A DNA stretch of 64,000 nt from Ophiosphaerella korrae (GCA_028456385.1 JALNQF010000100.1:62001-126000); one strand, 5' to 3'. Shown: positions 32,725 through 45,085, numbered from the stretch's first letter. Numbers and translations are program-made. The notes: generated by a model from the sequence alone, not told the origin.

Positions 32725-34668
32725 TCATACGAGTTCTGGCCAGTGGTTGTATGGCATTAGGTCTGGACCTGTCCACTTCTCACCATACACGTTTACACGC
32801 GAGCCGGCGAAGAAGCCGTCTTGCGCATGCTCGAGGATAGAAATCCATGACGAAGGTTCTGGATGTTTGAGCCACTAGAGTTTTATTGTCAGTGCCAGTT
32901 CATGAATGCGGCAGCTGTGCGTGATGTCAATCACGTGGATCTTCCATCTTACCTGATTATGGATGTGGTATGTCCAAGCACCACGGAAGAAATTCGACAA
33001 TGTGCGGTTGTTGGGTGGGAATTTATCCTCGGACAAGATGTAATTAGACACGACACCTTGATTGCGCAACTCAGTTTCCTCGTCGAGCGTCGCTTGGAAG
33101 GAGTCGGCGTGTGGAGACTTGTCGGCATGCTTCGCAACTTGTTCTTCTTCTTGTGCTCGTACCATTAGCTCGCTTCGTTTTGGCTCCTTCAAATCAGTGG
33201 CCTCTAGTTGCGGGCCTAAGTAGCTTTCCCACTCATCCTTGATCGCGCCAGCTTTGCCCTTGAATACAGCACTATAGTCGCGAAGGCATGGCACTGTGCA
33301 TCGGCCTTCCCGATCCCAGTTGAATTCTGTCCAGATAGGGTCGAAAGCAGCAGTTTCAAACATTTTGAACTCGAGATCACGGCCATCTTTCCACGCCATG
33401 CGGCCCAAGACGCGAGGGTGGAAGTTGACACCCATGCGAATGCCTCCGAACAATAGATAAGAGGATAGTGACGAGTTGGGTGAGAGCGACATGATGGCAG
33501 TGTTGTACTCGCCTGGGTGAGGATGAGCAGCCCAACGCTCTGCAAAGGCATGCTCCTTGGGCAGGAGTAGCGGGCGCATGTCCCTAAGCATGAGCACGTC
33601 CATATCAAAGTAAGCACCGCCGTAGATGTGCAAGACGATGAAGCGCACGGCATCTGAGACGGCCACGGGGAGGAAGGTCATCTGCTTAGGGGTGAGGACG
33701 AGCCACTGCTGGCCGTCCTTGTCTTCGACCATGTTATCGGCTATGGGCCTTTCGCCCTGGGCATTGGGCGCTCCCGGCTTGGAGTAGTAGCCAAAGCCGT
33801 TCTTGTCTCCATCATCCTTGGGCATGGGAATGCGCTTAGGGAAGTTCCAGGCCTTGACCAGGATGTCGCCACGGTCGACGAGCGGCAGGAAACGGGCGAA
33901 CAGAGCATCCTTGGTGAGCATGTTGTCGACAGCGTTGGGGTTGCGATCGCTGTCGAGCCACAGCCATAGACGCGAGCAGGCGAGGTTCTGAGTGTAAAGG
34001 TAGCTCTTGATGAAGACCTCGACACGCCAGGTGGCAGGGCCAGTCCAGTAGACATGATATGGGATAATGGGGCCGGGGCAGGAGCCAATGCTGGAGCCGT
34101 TGGCGGGCACGGCGTCGTGGAGCGAGGGGTAGCTCTTGAGCGCCTTGCCGTGTCCATCTGCATTGATGAAGTCGGCGTGGCGGGGATCCTGCTGACTAGC
34201 GCGCTCTGCGTGGTCGGGCAGGTGGTAATAGCGCGCCTCCTCCTCGGCGAAGAACTTGAGGCAGTCGTACGGCCGGCGCATCTTCTCCAGGCCCAGGTAG
34301 GAGCCTCTGCACTCCTCAATCAGCATCTGCAGGTCGGCCTCGGTGTCGACGTGGGGACGGGGGCCCAGGTAGTCGTCCTTGATCTTGACGGCGGTGAGGG
34401 GCCGGTTGAAGACATTGGCGTGGGGATTGATGGTGACGAGCTTCGACGTGCCGGCAAACTTGACCTGGATTCCTGACTTGGTCGTCTTGATCAACTCAGT
34501 AGGCCCGGCCTTGTCGAGAAAGGCGGGGATGCCTATTTTGCCCCGTGCCGCGACGCTGGGGTCGCTCACCATGTTGATGATGCCGTAGATGGCCGCGTAG
34601 AGCAGCGCGGCCAGGGCGAGGTTCTTGAGCAGCGTGCACGCCGCCCTGATCTTGGAGCCCTCAGCCAT
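32725..34668 (-). CDS. type II membrane glycosyltransferase, DXD family (GT32-like)
   Basis: Two exons, 34668-32953 and 32874-32725, 621 aa. The 78-nt intron GTAAGA...CTCTAG joins YHIHNQ to WLKHPEPSSW, extending the protein by about 49 residues. N-terminal signal anchor at about 12-30 (LLKNLALAALLYAAIYGIIN) fits a Golgi type II protein. The catalytic part contains IPYHVYWTGP, LWLWLDSDRNP, FIVLHIYGGAYFDMDVLMLRD with the DxD nucleotide-sugar/Mn site, and FGGIRMGVNFHP. This is the glycosyltransferase sugar-binding region with DXD motif, shared with Och1 and Sur1-type enzymes. Acceptor and sugar cannot be told from sequence; mannose or galactose transfer to glycans or sphingolipids is plausible. 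The start at 34668 (MAEGSKIR) gives the classic short cytosolic tail. Confidence 0.85.
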
Positions 34669-35111
34669 GACGGAGACGGGGGTAGGGGGTGGGCCCCGGG
34701 GGAGTGGTGGGCGAGAGGGGCGGAGGGAGGCAGGGGAGAGGTGGTGGTGGTGGTAGGAGGGGCTGCTGTCTGTGTATGGCACCTGCGACTGTGTAGGGCG
34801 GCTGTGTGGTGACTCTGGCGACGATATGGCGACGCTCTGCGGGAGAGGGCGACGCAAAAGCAGAGGCAAGAGCGAGACCAGGCCGTGGCACATACCCGCT
34901 AGCTGTTTGTGGCTAGCGCCAGCTGCTTGCCTAGCTAATTTCCCTCACCACCAGCGCCCCCAACTCTCCTGAAGGCCGCCCGAGTCAGACGCCGCACTGA
35001 TTGTAATTAACTGTTATTCACCTAATAATTATCATCCTGTTGTGCGCGGCGATTACTCATTCAACGTTTATTTCCAGCTCAATCCAGCTCACCACCATCG
35101 CCTGTCTGTGG
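34669..35111. promoter_or_regulatory. divergent promoter region, glycosyltransferase and hydrolase-fold gene
   Basis: 443 bp between divergent starts. The half next to the glycosyltransferase is strongly strand-biased (G/A-rich on plus, so C/T-rich on its coding strand, about 34680-34760), a common 5' leader feature in fungi. Confidence 0.45.
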
Positions 35112-36509
35112 ATGCCGCGTCCTCGTCCCTGGGCCTTCTCTGCGCGTCCAGTCCCTCCTCGCCTCGTGCCGCGCCACTGTCTGCTGGCCCTCCACCCCCG
35201 TTCGATTATCTCTCACGTGACTGCGCCGCCCCAGCGCGAGCAAATCACCGTGCCATGTCGCTCCAACGGCCATATCACCCTTGAGTAAGTCGGCCCTCCG
35301 TCCGCCTGCTGGCCCCGTACCGCCATCTCATTGCCGACAAGCGTCTTGCACGCAGCAGCTCCTTCGTCGCCCATTGTCATATACTTGCCCCCAGGTCCCG
35401 TGCTACCCACCACCCCACACGACCAGGAACGCATCGTCTCTATCCTTCACCACTCCACTGCTGCTACCCTGGTTCGCGTCAACTATCGTGCTTCATCAAC
35501 TCACCACTATCCCACTCCCATCCACGATCTGCTCTTGGCCTACGACTGGATCCGTAAGAACCTCCTGAACCATGGGTTCCAACGCTCGTCTCTTGCCCCA
35601 ATGGCCGTCTGCGGAGAGCTCATCGGTGCCTCCCTTGCAACCACGCTCGCTTTGACCGAATGCCGTCTTGGTCAAAGCCGGATTGCCGCTGCCGCCGTGA
35701 ATAGCCCAATAGTAGACTGGGTCTTCCACGAAGACCTCCCCACTGTTCACCCCTCTGACTTGCCTGAACCGCTTGCCGCAGACGAGACTGCTTTCCCAGC
35801 CGAAGAGGACTTGGATGTGCCAAAGCCTCCCCCCAAGCGCCAAAAGTCTCCGCTCAAGGCCCCTCCTTTGACGGCCTGGCAGTGTTATGGTGATAACCCA
35901 ACGCTGCCCACTCTGACGCTGCTAGCAGAACGCGACATCCTATTTCGTAGGCCGGAAGACTACTTTGACCGATTCGCATCCCCTATCCATTTCTTTCGCT
36001 CTCCCCATGCGCAAATGTTGCTCCCGCTTCAAGGCGATATCCTCGCGTCCAGGCAACCTGATGAGCTTCTGGATGCTGAAACACAGCTCAGTCTCCATCA
36101 CTTCGCTTCCGTTGACCCCGGTATAGCACAAGAACCAGAACTGCCCATTTTAACAAGGTGTCGCGCATACATTCGTAATTACCCCCCCGCAGGTACCAAC
36201 CTCACCTTACCCAGCTGGAACATTACGACCGGCACAAACAGCCCACTCTATGATCAAGCTGCAGAACTTGCCAAGCTGCTAAGGCGTAGTGTTGCCCGTC
36301 ATACCCTCAAGGCTCACGCTGGTCGCATGCGCTGGCATGACGCGAGTGAGAAAGTTATGTATGAAGAAAATGCAGAACAAAGAGTTCAGCTCTACACCCT
36401 AGATGGCCTAAACCTCTGGTCAGATCAACTCGACAGTGAGGGTGGACGCCAAAACGTACACAATGTGGGTGCATGGCTGAAGCAACATTTAGAATCAAGT
36501 CCTGTATAA
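35112..36509 (+). CDS. alpha/beta-hydrolase-fold protein lacking the nucleophile Ser
   Basis: Two exons, 35112-35284 and 35342-36509, 446 aa. The intron (57 nt) ends in an unusual AAG-adjacent acceptor (GACAAG) and joins ITL to DVLHAAAPSSPIVIYLPPGP. The first 40 residues are rich in P/R with no acid, resembling a mitochondrial presequence (MPRPRPWAFSARPVPPRL). Hydrolase features: IVIYLPPGP in place of the HGGG oxyanion strand, VRVNYRASSTHHYPTPIHDLLLAYDWI, and the elbow position VCGELIGASLA, where the expected GxSxG Ser is Leu. TLLAERDILFR resembles the acid strand. It therefore looks like a pseudo-hydrolase of the HSL/arylacetamide deacetylase type. I believe similar GELIG proteins exist in other ascomycetes, which would argue for a conserved non-catalytic role. 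Confidence 0.75.
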
Positions 36510-36777
36510 TTAAATTGATATGACTTGACTTCCCTGCGACACGAAAGTATGCCTACAAACACGATGCTTGCTTGAAGCCTCCCACCACAAACAATTCATG
36601 TTCGTAAAAGGCTCCAACATCCTATTCTCATCTAACCCATTCTTCTTGCACAATAGTTTAGGCGATATTCTTTATCACACTACGCCACCCGGACAGAAAA
36701 CCATAGCGCCTCCCAACAAGACCCGAGAAACCAGACAGCATCTTAGGCGGCCTGCCCCCAACCGAAATTCTAATTAG

Positions 36778-37569
36778 AATGAATACAACGAGGATATTCA
36801 AGAATCCATAAGTCCCTTCGAGGAGCGAGATAATAGACCCAGCGACCATCCCGAGACAAACAGTGACAATGAAGATGGCCAACCACTCAGCCTCTCGCTA
36901 AGTCAATTGAGAATAGAGAAGAAGAAGCTCTTCAAGGTTTGGGAGCGGTGATCATGAAAAATTGGGGCATTGAAGAGATAACAGATATCACCCCAGAGAA
37001 CACGTGGGATAGCACCGGTTGGGAAACCACGTATACAAGGCTAGCAAAGCTAGAGCCTGGAAAACCAACCCTGGGACTTTTGAACGGATGCTCTTACGTT
37101 ACATACTGATTGTGTGAATACCTCCTCTCCATCAAATGTCATCTTCTCTGAAATTGCTAACATATTCAAGAATCCACCCTGGAATTATATATCACAACAT
37201 ACGCATCATATCCGAGCCTCACCGTCTTCCAACCGTTCAACAATTCCCCTAAATGATCCAAACCAACTTTCAAACTCAATTATCCCAACAATACCAGATC
37301 TCCCGATTCGCACTATCCCTCCCGTCTCTATTCGACATGGAAATCTTGACTTGTTTTCTCCTAGAGTAAAAATTGGCATTCGATGCAAAGAGATAGAAGA
37401 CGCAGAGGAGCAAGTTACCAGGGCGATCAATGTTTGGAGACAGATTTACACATTCCAAACGCACGAGGACTAGAATGCCGTGCGAAAGGACGTCACCAAT
37501 GCGAAAGATCTAGTGGAGACTTGTGAGCAGGAACTAAGTCGATTGCGAGAGAAGATGGTGCAGATCTGA
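36778..37569 (+). pseudogene. decayed coding relic with coiled-coil end
   Basis: A series of coding-like open pieces broken by stops and frame changes. The first, about 36778-36951, is acidic/polar (SPFEERDNRPS, QLRIEKKKLFKVWER). The second, beginning at the ATG 36953, includes WGIEEITDITPENTWDSTGW. The third, 37114-37473, ends with EIEDAEEQVTRAINVWRQIY. Past its TAG the same frame continues for 31 codons with helix-like sequence (VRKDVTNAKDLVETCEQEL) to TGA at 37567. Composition and the shared heptad pattern across the TAG suggest one former gene. No family recognised. Alternatively these are unrelated chance frames. Confidence 0.35.
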
Positions 37570-38180
37570 TCTAGTCCCCAGGACATGCTTGTAAAAGTTC
37601 TTTTTGTGAATAAAGTAGCGTTTGTGCTTCACATTGATATGCGATCAAGAGATAGCTTCCCACTTTATGTTTTTATGAGTAACACGTCAAAATGCGAGCC
37701 CAATAGTCCATGAAGAGCATCTCCTCAATACCTATCTGTATCTTCACTAATCACTTCGCTTATAAAGCTGCCATAAACTCGCAGTGTTTCAGCGTGCTCA
37801 GGACATGAAATCCATGATAGAACTCAACGAGAAACTAAAGTTAATGAGGGTAGAGTAATTTTGGTGATTGTCATAAGTCGTCATAGTTAGTGCAGATGAA
37901 GTCACTTTGAAGTCGCTTTGGAATCTCCTTTGTCAAACCTGGTCTTGACAGTACGGAAGTACCACGTATTTACTCATCTTATATTAAGAGCTATGCAATT
38001 AATTGCATCGATCGAATGTGCAAATGAGAGCCAAGATATGGTGGTTACTCATTAGCCAACCATGTTTCTCATCCTTTTCCTATGCCTCAAAACACCAGCG
38101 ACCACATAGGAAACTCTCCAGCCTATGATGCGAAACGGAGTTCAGGGTTTATATGTGTCGCAATAATTCACAACGCCATC
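37570..38180. other. AT-rich intergenic region
   Basis: About 610 bp of AT-rich sequence between the relic and the dynamin gene. No gene or repeat supported. Confidence 0.5.
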
Positions 38181-41044
38181 CTAGATATCTTCATCCATCT
38201 CATCCGAATGAGGTGTCGGGAGGCCGACCATATCGCGACCCGAGTCATGCATCGTACCAGTGCTAGACGCCCGATGCGCGGCATTCTCACTATACTTCTT
38301 GAGCTGCAATTCGAAGAGAATTTGTTTACCTTTCAGGAGTGCGTTCTTCTGCGTAACCAACCTCTGTCGCTGTTCTTCGCGCTTGGACTTCTCGGCGAGT
38401 AGACGCATAGCGTTCTGATGCCCTAGGGTTATGTGAGTATTATGTACTAAAAGGATGCCGAAATGTCACCTACTGTCAACTTCGTCAACTTCGTCGTGAA
38501 TACCTAGATGGACTTCTAGCTCGTCTTTGAGTTCAGTTCTAAGTTGTTTGAAGAACTTAGATACGATTCGCATGCAGACCGAACTGTGAAACCGACGTGT
38601 TGCGAGCATATAATAAGTGGTAATATCTGAAATTGTGTCCAACTCCTTCTTGTAAGGTTCTTGACGGAGTAGTGCTATTAAAGCATTATCTTTCATCAGT
38701 TTTGCCTCCTCTCTAGGGCTCAGTGCACTCCCAAAGCGTTGCAGGCGTTGTCTTTTATACGCATTGAGGCGAGCCTTGAAGCGAAATTGTTCGTAATGCT
38801 CTAGAGCGGCTTGTTTGTCGCTACTGAAGAGTTCGTTGTGGAAAATGTATGGGCCCTCCTGCTCATCATTGAGGCTCTCTTGCACCATAGTGATGACTTG
38901 TTGGTCGAAGTTGAGGTGAAGCATATTGTCAATAATCTTCTTAGCTTCAGTATACAGTTCTGTGTCTTTCCATTTCCGGAAATGCTGGTTAAATATGGTT
39001 TCGATGTGCGTGTGCAGCTTCGCCTGGAGTTTTACAAAGAAATCATTTACAGGCAGTTGCCACTTCTCGAGTGCATTGATCATCAGGTCATGGGTGACTC
39101 TAGGGTCAATTTTTCCGGGCACTATTGACCTAGAGTTCTCATTCAAATGTTTTTCAAGTTCATCCAACTTGAATTTGATCCTCAGTTCACTGAAATCAGT
39201 GAGTGATAACCCATCTTTCGAGACAGTGCTTGAACGTCCGTTGGTTAGAGGAGGCGCAGGAGAGTCGCCTACTTTACGTTTCTTGCTAGGGGACGGGTTG
39301 GGAGTGCTCAGAGCCTCATCTTCAACCGCTTCCTCATCTTCATCGTCTGAAATAATCACTGCGCTGTTCTCAAGTTTTCCAGTTGACATCTGTTGCAACG
39401 CGCAGTACTCCGAGTAGACTCGCCCATCTCTGGCACCTAGATTGGCCATTGTGGGCTTGAGGGTAAGAAGCGAGTTGAATAATACACTCTGAAGTGCGTC
39501 CCACTGCGTACGCCATGCCTTATTGGGGTAATGACCTTCTAAGTCCTCACGTACGTTTTTTGAGAAGCTCTGGACCACATCAAATATGATTCTCGCCGGA
39601 TTCCGCGTGGGCGGCTCCGGGAACTGCTTTAAAGCATCCTCAACTTCCTGTAGACGATCGTTGATTTCATCTTGAATGACAGGCAACTTCTTGACGATTT
39701 TCTCTGCTAGCTCTCGGGAGAGAAAGTTTTGAAGGTTTATCGTCCCGAATTGCGATTTGTAAAGATTGAGATCATTTGCCCAAGGTTTTTCGTTGTTGAA
39801 AAAGTCCGCTTCTTGTTGACGCGCTTGTTGATGATTTAGGCCGTCATCAAGTTGGTCCTGTGATAAATTGCGAACAACAAAGTATCCGTAGCCTAGACGA
39901 AATAGCTCACGATCCAAAATCCTACGAAGTTGTTCAGGGCGAGTACCCGGAGGAAGCCGATCAGGCTTGGTCAAGACCCCTTAAAGATAATTTTAGTAAT
40001 CTTTATAGACAAGTATGAGTCCTAGTAACATACCGATGCAACGATTCGTCGCTTTCAGGCCCCGTGCAATCTCTGTTACGGTTGAATTGGCGATGTCAGT
40101 CTCCAGGGAGCAAGTGACTAGGATCAAAGCCTCGGGGTCCTTGATATACTCGGTGACAAGATCCTTGACAAATTTCACTTCCAGTGGAACCTCAGATTGA
40201 CCAATGATACCTGGCAGATCATAAAAGCTCAATGCTGGGAGGCCTGGATTGCTGATAGATATCGAGACGACATTTGGGCTAAATGTACAGCCATGTTGGC
40301 CTTCCATATTAGGAAGGCTTGGCTTTAGAAACTCTTGATAATCCAGTAAAGGGCTAATGGTCGAAAGTTGTGCTCGTGCAATGATGTCTTCTAGATCGTT
40401 TGCATTTCTGGTAGCTGCAAACTTCACTTCATTTGGCGCTGAGAGTGGAGCCCAGCCCGGATAACGTCGCTCTTCACGCTCTCCACGCTTTCCAGCCTTT
40501 CCATCATAGGAATAATTGCGAAGAAGTGTTACATTTGCCATCCAAGCAGCACCTGGATCGCTCGGCGCGTCGAGCTTAATCAAAAGTGGACATCGCGTGC
40601 ATGTGCCTATGGACCTTGGCGTCTTGATACCGGAAATGGCTTCTATCACAGACGATTTGCCCGTGGATTGCTCGCCTATAAAAGTTAATAACGGGGCGGA
40701 TAGGAAGGCTACTGTAGCATACCCAAGACAATGATCTTAGGCAAAGAAATTTGCTGCCTTTGAAGCCCAAGATCTTCGAGTTGATTGATGCTGGAGATGA
40801 GATCCTTAACATGAAATCCCAACGGACCGACCTCGCATGAAGCTTGTTGCAGGGCTATATGTATGGTAAGTTATCCTGTAGTTCATTTTCCTGAGCGGAA
40901 ACACTGACGAGGCTGCTTCCCAATCTCAAGCGGCTGTAGAGCTTCGCTCAAGCGAGAGATATCAGGGCGTTCTCGGGTATTGAAGGTTGCATCCTCGCTG
41001 TCAACAGTCGCAGAGCGCTCTTGGTTGTGTGTTAGACCCACCAT
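38181..41044 (-). CDS. dynamin-family GTPase (Mx/Vps1-like)
   Basis: Five exons: 41044-40909, 40854-40723, 40675-40034, 39979-38474, 38422-38181; 885 aa. Large GTPase: P-loop GEQSTGKSS is rebuilt across intron 2, switch I region TPRSIGTCTRCPL, switch II FYDLPGIIG, and G4 LTKPDRLPPG is rebuilt across intron 3. A middle/stalk region follows (LNLYKSQFGTINLQNFLSREL, ARIIFDVVQSFSKNVREDLEG) with an acidic, serine-rich insertion near residue 515 (DDEDEEAVEDE). The C-terminus resembles a GTPase effector domain (IVSKFFKQLRTELKDELEVHLG, then KSKREEQRQRL). No PH domain, Pro-rich tail or mitochondrial presequence, so it is not Mgm1 or classical dynamin; it falls with the expanded, mostly uncharacterised fungal Mx-like dynamins. 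Divergent from TIM17. Confidence 0.9.
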
Positions 41045-41903
41045 GATTGCTGGTGTCGGTTGGTGGTTTAGGTGCTGAAGCAAAAGTGCTCAAGGGTGAA
41101 ATGAGGCAAATCATATGCCAAGCCCTGGGCAAAGGCCAACCTGCGATAGAAAGTGCCAGAATTGTCGAAGTGAAAGTGAAAGTGATTACATTATCAAATA
41201 CAGCATAGTGAAGCAGGGCCGTGCGCTACCAATTGCAATTTCATCATGTGTAGAAGCCGGTTATATAAGCAAGGGGGAAACAGTGGGGGGAGGAGGGGTG
41301 AGCAAGGAAGAGGCACGAAGGGCTGGTATCCGTAGACCACAGCTTTGGCCAAAGTGTCATAATGTCTTGAAGTGGCTTGAGTGGACAGTTGGACACAACA
41401 TGAAGACTATGTAGCGAGTACTCGAATTGTGGGACAATGATCAAGATAGTCAGTGATAATTTGTGAAGATAGGTGCAGTGAGAGAGATTTCTTGTAAAAA
41501 CACCTGTGCTGAGAAAGTGTAATGTCTCTGGGGAAGGATAGGTGAGAGAGTCTAGATAGATGTGTACCAAGGTATTTGACAGCCAAAATACGACTAGATA
41601 TACAATACGATATGAAGTGAAATTTAAATCGCGCATGATTGGGTCAGGGCAAATACTCGAGCATATTGTGATGTCCATGAGAGTAATACGTGGGCACGTG
41701 ATGGGGAAGAACAAGAGGACGTTGATAGTCGGCCCGAAGTTCCGCCGGTTCATCACTGCAGGGTTACTGCGAAAAAGTTGAACATCATCGTCACCATTGT
41801 CGCTCGCACCCAAAGTCACAATCAGCTCGACGTTTGCAACCCCAGCCACCCGCGGTCTCCTTTTTTGTACGGTGTCGAGCATATTTCATACACGCAAAAC
41901 AAG
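41045..41903. promoter_or_regulatory. divergent region between dynamin-like gene and TIM17
   Basis: 859 bp. It contains a 212-codon minus-strand frame (41244-41882) that I do not accept as a gene. Direct repeats of GTGAAAGTGAAAGTGA lie near 41170-41185. Confidence 0.4.
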
Positions 41904-42499
41904 ATGGATCACTCGCGCGACCCGTGCCCATGGGTGATCCTCAATGACTTTGGCGGTGCCTTTGCCATGGGTGTATGATGTCCAATCGACCTGAATCCAC
42001 AGGAAAATACTGACATGTACTCAGGCCGTCGGCGGTGCAGTGTGGCACGGCGTGAAAGGCGTGGGTGGCAATTCTTCTGGCATCTTGACTAAGCTCACAA
42101 TATGAACAGTTCCGCAACTCTCCCTATGGCGAGCGACGCATTGGCGCTATAACAGCAATCAAAGCCCGTGCACCTGTCTTGGGCGGCAATTTTGGTGTTT
42201 GGGGAGGTTTGTTCAACACATATGACTGCGCAGTCAAGGGAATACGGAAGAAGGAGGACCCGTGGAACGCCATCATCGCAGGATTCTTCACTGGTGGCTC
42301 GCTCGCAGTACGAGGTGGCTACAAGTCAATGCGCAACGGCGCCATATCATGCGCAATCCTGTTAGCTGTCATTGAGGGCGTTGGAATTGGGTTCAACCGC
42401 ATGATGGCTGACAATACAAGACTTGATGCCCCTCCACCGCCACCTGCCGATGGCGGCCCCTCATCGGCCGGCAGCGGAGGCATGGCGGTTGCAGCGTAA
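41904..42499 (+). CDS. TIM17: Mitochondrial import inner membrane translocase subunit Tim17
   Basis: Three exons, 41904-41972, 42025-42060 (36 nt) and 42110-42499, 164 aa, the expected size. Tim17 is a core subunit of the TIM23 presequence translocase in the inner mitochondrial membrane. The N-terminus [22 protein letters not shown] is conserved, followed by [56 protein letters not shown] and [13 protein letters not shown]: the four-helix Tim17/22/23 pattern. Conserved acidic and cysteine residues at the start are present. The C-terminal tail is P/A/G-rich. Each intron falls after a complete codon (GTATGA and GTGGGT donors). Confidence 0.97.
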
Positions 42500-43949
42500 T
42501 TCGAATGCGAACCCAAGACCCCCTTTTTTGCGACCAATGCTTTCTTCAGAACGAGCATTACACATTTATGATAGCGGGTATTTGATGGTTAATTTGCATA
42601 TACCGCTGGCCAGATTTCGGAAGCGGGTGGCGTTGACACTCTCCTCAGCTTCTAGACGATATCTGTACCATATCATCGGCATCATCTGTACGATAATTGG
42701 CGGCGCCTCTACATCGAGGTATGAAGCCCATGAACTGCGTCTGCAGTCTGGACTCATTAATACCATTGTCATGTCAAACACATATCTTCGCTCACGCTCG
42801 GGATTCAGAGATTCAAAGCACATCAGATCCAAATTGGATAGCCCTTCCGATAATTGTCGCATATGCAATGAACGAAGTCATCATTTTGGCAATTTTTCCC
42901 GAATCAAAGCGAAGCGAAAGGGCAAACAATTTTGGCTATGGGCACAAAATATAAATATAGTGATTGACGTCAACATTGGCCCTGAGCCAAACAATGTGTG
43001 AGCTTTGGGTCTACGCAACTACGGACCAATCATTGACGACAACCGCTACGCGACCATGATCTTTTCTGGCATTGCTGGGGCCCACGGCTACACCTTGAAA
43101 ATATACGCCAATAAAGGTGTACAATACATACCTAATGAGATACTGTGTGCTGGAATGGTAGCTGCACCTATAAATCTTGCACATGACCCGCCAAGTGCAG
43201 AACTTTCTACAGTACCATTCTTGTTAGACAATATCCAAGATGGTGTGGCTTGAATATGGGTCCCTTATGCAACCTCAAGCACAACTCGTTGGATTTTCAG
43301 GCTCATTATGGGTACTCTTCGTGTCTTTTCCGTGTGTTTATTCGCGATCTCCCCGAATGCCAAACCAACAGCAATTTTTGACAAGTTGGCATGTCTAGGC
43401 TTTGAATGTTAATAATTGCACTTTGTAAAGAGAGAAAAATAGGTAGGGATACGAAGTTGATAAAGGGTGATTCAGAACAACAGAAGGAAGACCTATACAA
43501 GTAATGACTCAAAGCAGGCAATAAGTATATTGAGCACCACTGATTCGCGTACTGTGGTCCTCCGCAATTATCTACCATGGGCCTGAAGCCCATCAACATT
43601 TTCTTAGCCACTTCCAGTTTCATATCAAAGTGTAAATACGGTCCACTCCCCCGACCTCTTCCCTTGTAAGAGTCGCATAATTTTTTTTTGTTTTTGGATA
43701 CCCTCACAAAATTTCATAAAAATAACTGAAGTCACGAGAATACCCCGAATAACAGGGATTTCAGTCCTTGTCAGTCGAGATGTAGTTGCAAAGTAGGCAA
43801 GACAGGCGGCTGCAGCCTTCGAATCCAGTGCCTTTGCCTCTTTGCAGCCCCACCAGTCATTTCCTCTATACAGGCCACTATTGAGAGTAACTATAGCTTT
43901 TCGCAAAATGGGGGGAGCATTTAGACTCGACCCCAACCTCAAACCCTAA
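42500..43949. other. gene-poor region right of TIM17
   Basis: About 1.45 kb with only short or motif-free open frames on either strand (for example 42566-42868 minus and 43005-43253 plus, neither beginning with a convincing start). Contains AT-rich stretches and a T-run at about 43681-43690. I see no gene I can support. Confidence 0.45.
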
Positions 43950-45085
43950 ATGACCTTACCCGCGATGGGGAGCGCTTTGCCAATCAGCAGCAATATCATC
44001 ACCCACAACAACCAATCCACCAACATCACTATCAGCGCCATGAGCAACACGACTAACAGTAACAGCAGCAGTATTCACAGTCCTCACCATATCCATATGG
44101 AAAGCACCAAGTGCATTTCACGGGGCACCTGTAGCACGGCCCTATACATTAGTTCAGATTTTGGATATTTCGAGAGCAACAAAGCTGCAATGACATCTGA
44201 TATGTCGCTGTTACAAAATGCTACTCCGTATCAGGTCGGAACAAGTCAAACACTCGTGGATCCGGTTCTTGGAGGGATACCCAGTGCGCAGCCAGGATAC
44301 AGCGCTAGCATGCCATATCATGAGTTACAGCAGCATATGGTGGGATATGCTAGTATGTCCACGGCCGGTTGGCAAGAGGAAGATAATTCAATACCTGATA
44401 TGTCATTCGATACCTTCGCACAGCACGCGAACAGCAAGCATAGCATGGCTATTCGTAGTCAACTAGAAAGCTCACACGATGCAATTCTCAGATATAAAAC
44501 TAGACAGCCGCAAAATGGTTCTAAGAGTTTCCCATCCACTCAGCATGCTCGCTCCATGCATAGGCTCAACAACTCACAACACCGCCAGCCGAAAAAAGCC
44601 TCCAAATGTGTCACACAGTGCCGGAAAAAGGTTGTACTCCCAGTTGAACGGAGCCTTAAAGGCTTCCTGCGCACCGATAAGGTGATGTTTGGTAATTCAA
44701 CTCCGAATGAAAAAGATCCTGCCCCGAGTGTGTGTGGAACCAACCTTTCCAAATTCTCTCAGCAATCGCCCCCAACCCAAAAATCAAAGTTAACGGAGCA
44801 GTGACCCAAAAGCTGATCAATCAAGAAGGAGAGAGGAGAAAGCAATTTATAGATTCAATGATACCCCCTGGCTGCTCAGCTAAAACTTTTGGGACTCCTT
44901 TTAATCCAATTGACTGGGTCACAAATAGTATGCGCGCATACTTCATTCACATGGTGGAGGAAGCGGAGGAGACCACAAAGCGGCAATTGGAGGTATGGAT
45001 AGCAGAGCGGTTGTATAGGGAGAAATTTGAAGGTGAGATAAAGAATAGCTACGGAAGAAAGAAAGGGTATGTATTTTGTATTTGA
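43950..45085 (+). CDS. hypothetical protein, Ser/Asn/Thr-rich N-terminus, helical C-terminus
   Basis: Not recognised. Two frames join cleanly through a GT-AG intron: exon 43950-44691, intron 44692-44762 (GTAATT...CTCTCAG), exon 44763-45085; 354 aa. Residues 1-60 are rich in S/N/T/H. Residues 60-240 are polar and low in charge, then basic (KKASKCVTQCRKKVVL). After the splice the sequence becomes more ordered: NGAVTQKLINQEGERRKQFIDSMIPPG, then FNPIDWVTNSM and a charged helix EEAEETTKRQLEVWIAERLYREKFEGEIK. No signal peptide, TM or known domain. The model is supported only by frame continuity. It sits in an accessory region and could be a lineage-specific or regulatory protein. Confidence 0.45.

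Noticed and set aside
34669..34893. Upstream N-terminal extension of the glycosyltransferase frame
   Set aside because: The frame is open, but the added residues are low-complexity Ser/Pro. The start at 34668 gives a standard type II signal anchor.
41244..41882. 212-codon minus-strand frame between the dynamin-like gene and TIM17
   Set aside because: It begins 22 bp from the TIM17 start inside a divergent promoter, and the product is motif-free with erratic hydrophobicity. Probably chance.
42423..43001. 192-codon frame overlapping the end of TIM17
   Set aside because: Its first third is a shadow of the TIM17 tail, and the rest has no recognisable features.
43800..43850. TTCGAATCC resembling a tRNA B box
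   Set aside because: No A box or cloverleaf-compatible arms could be found around it on either strand.
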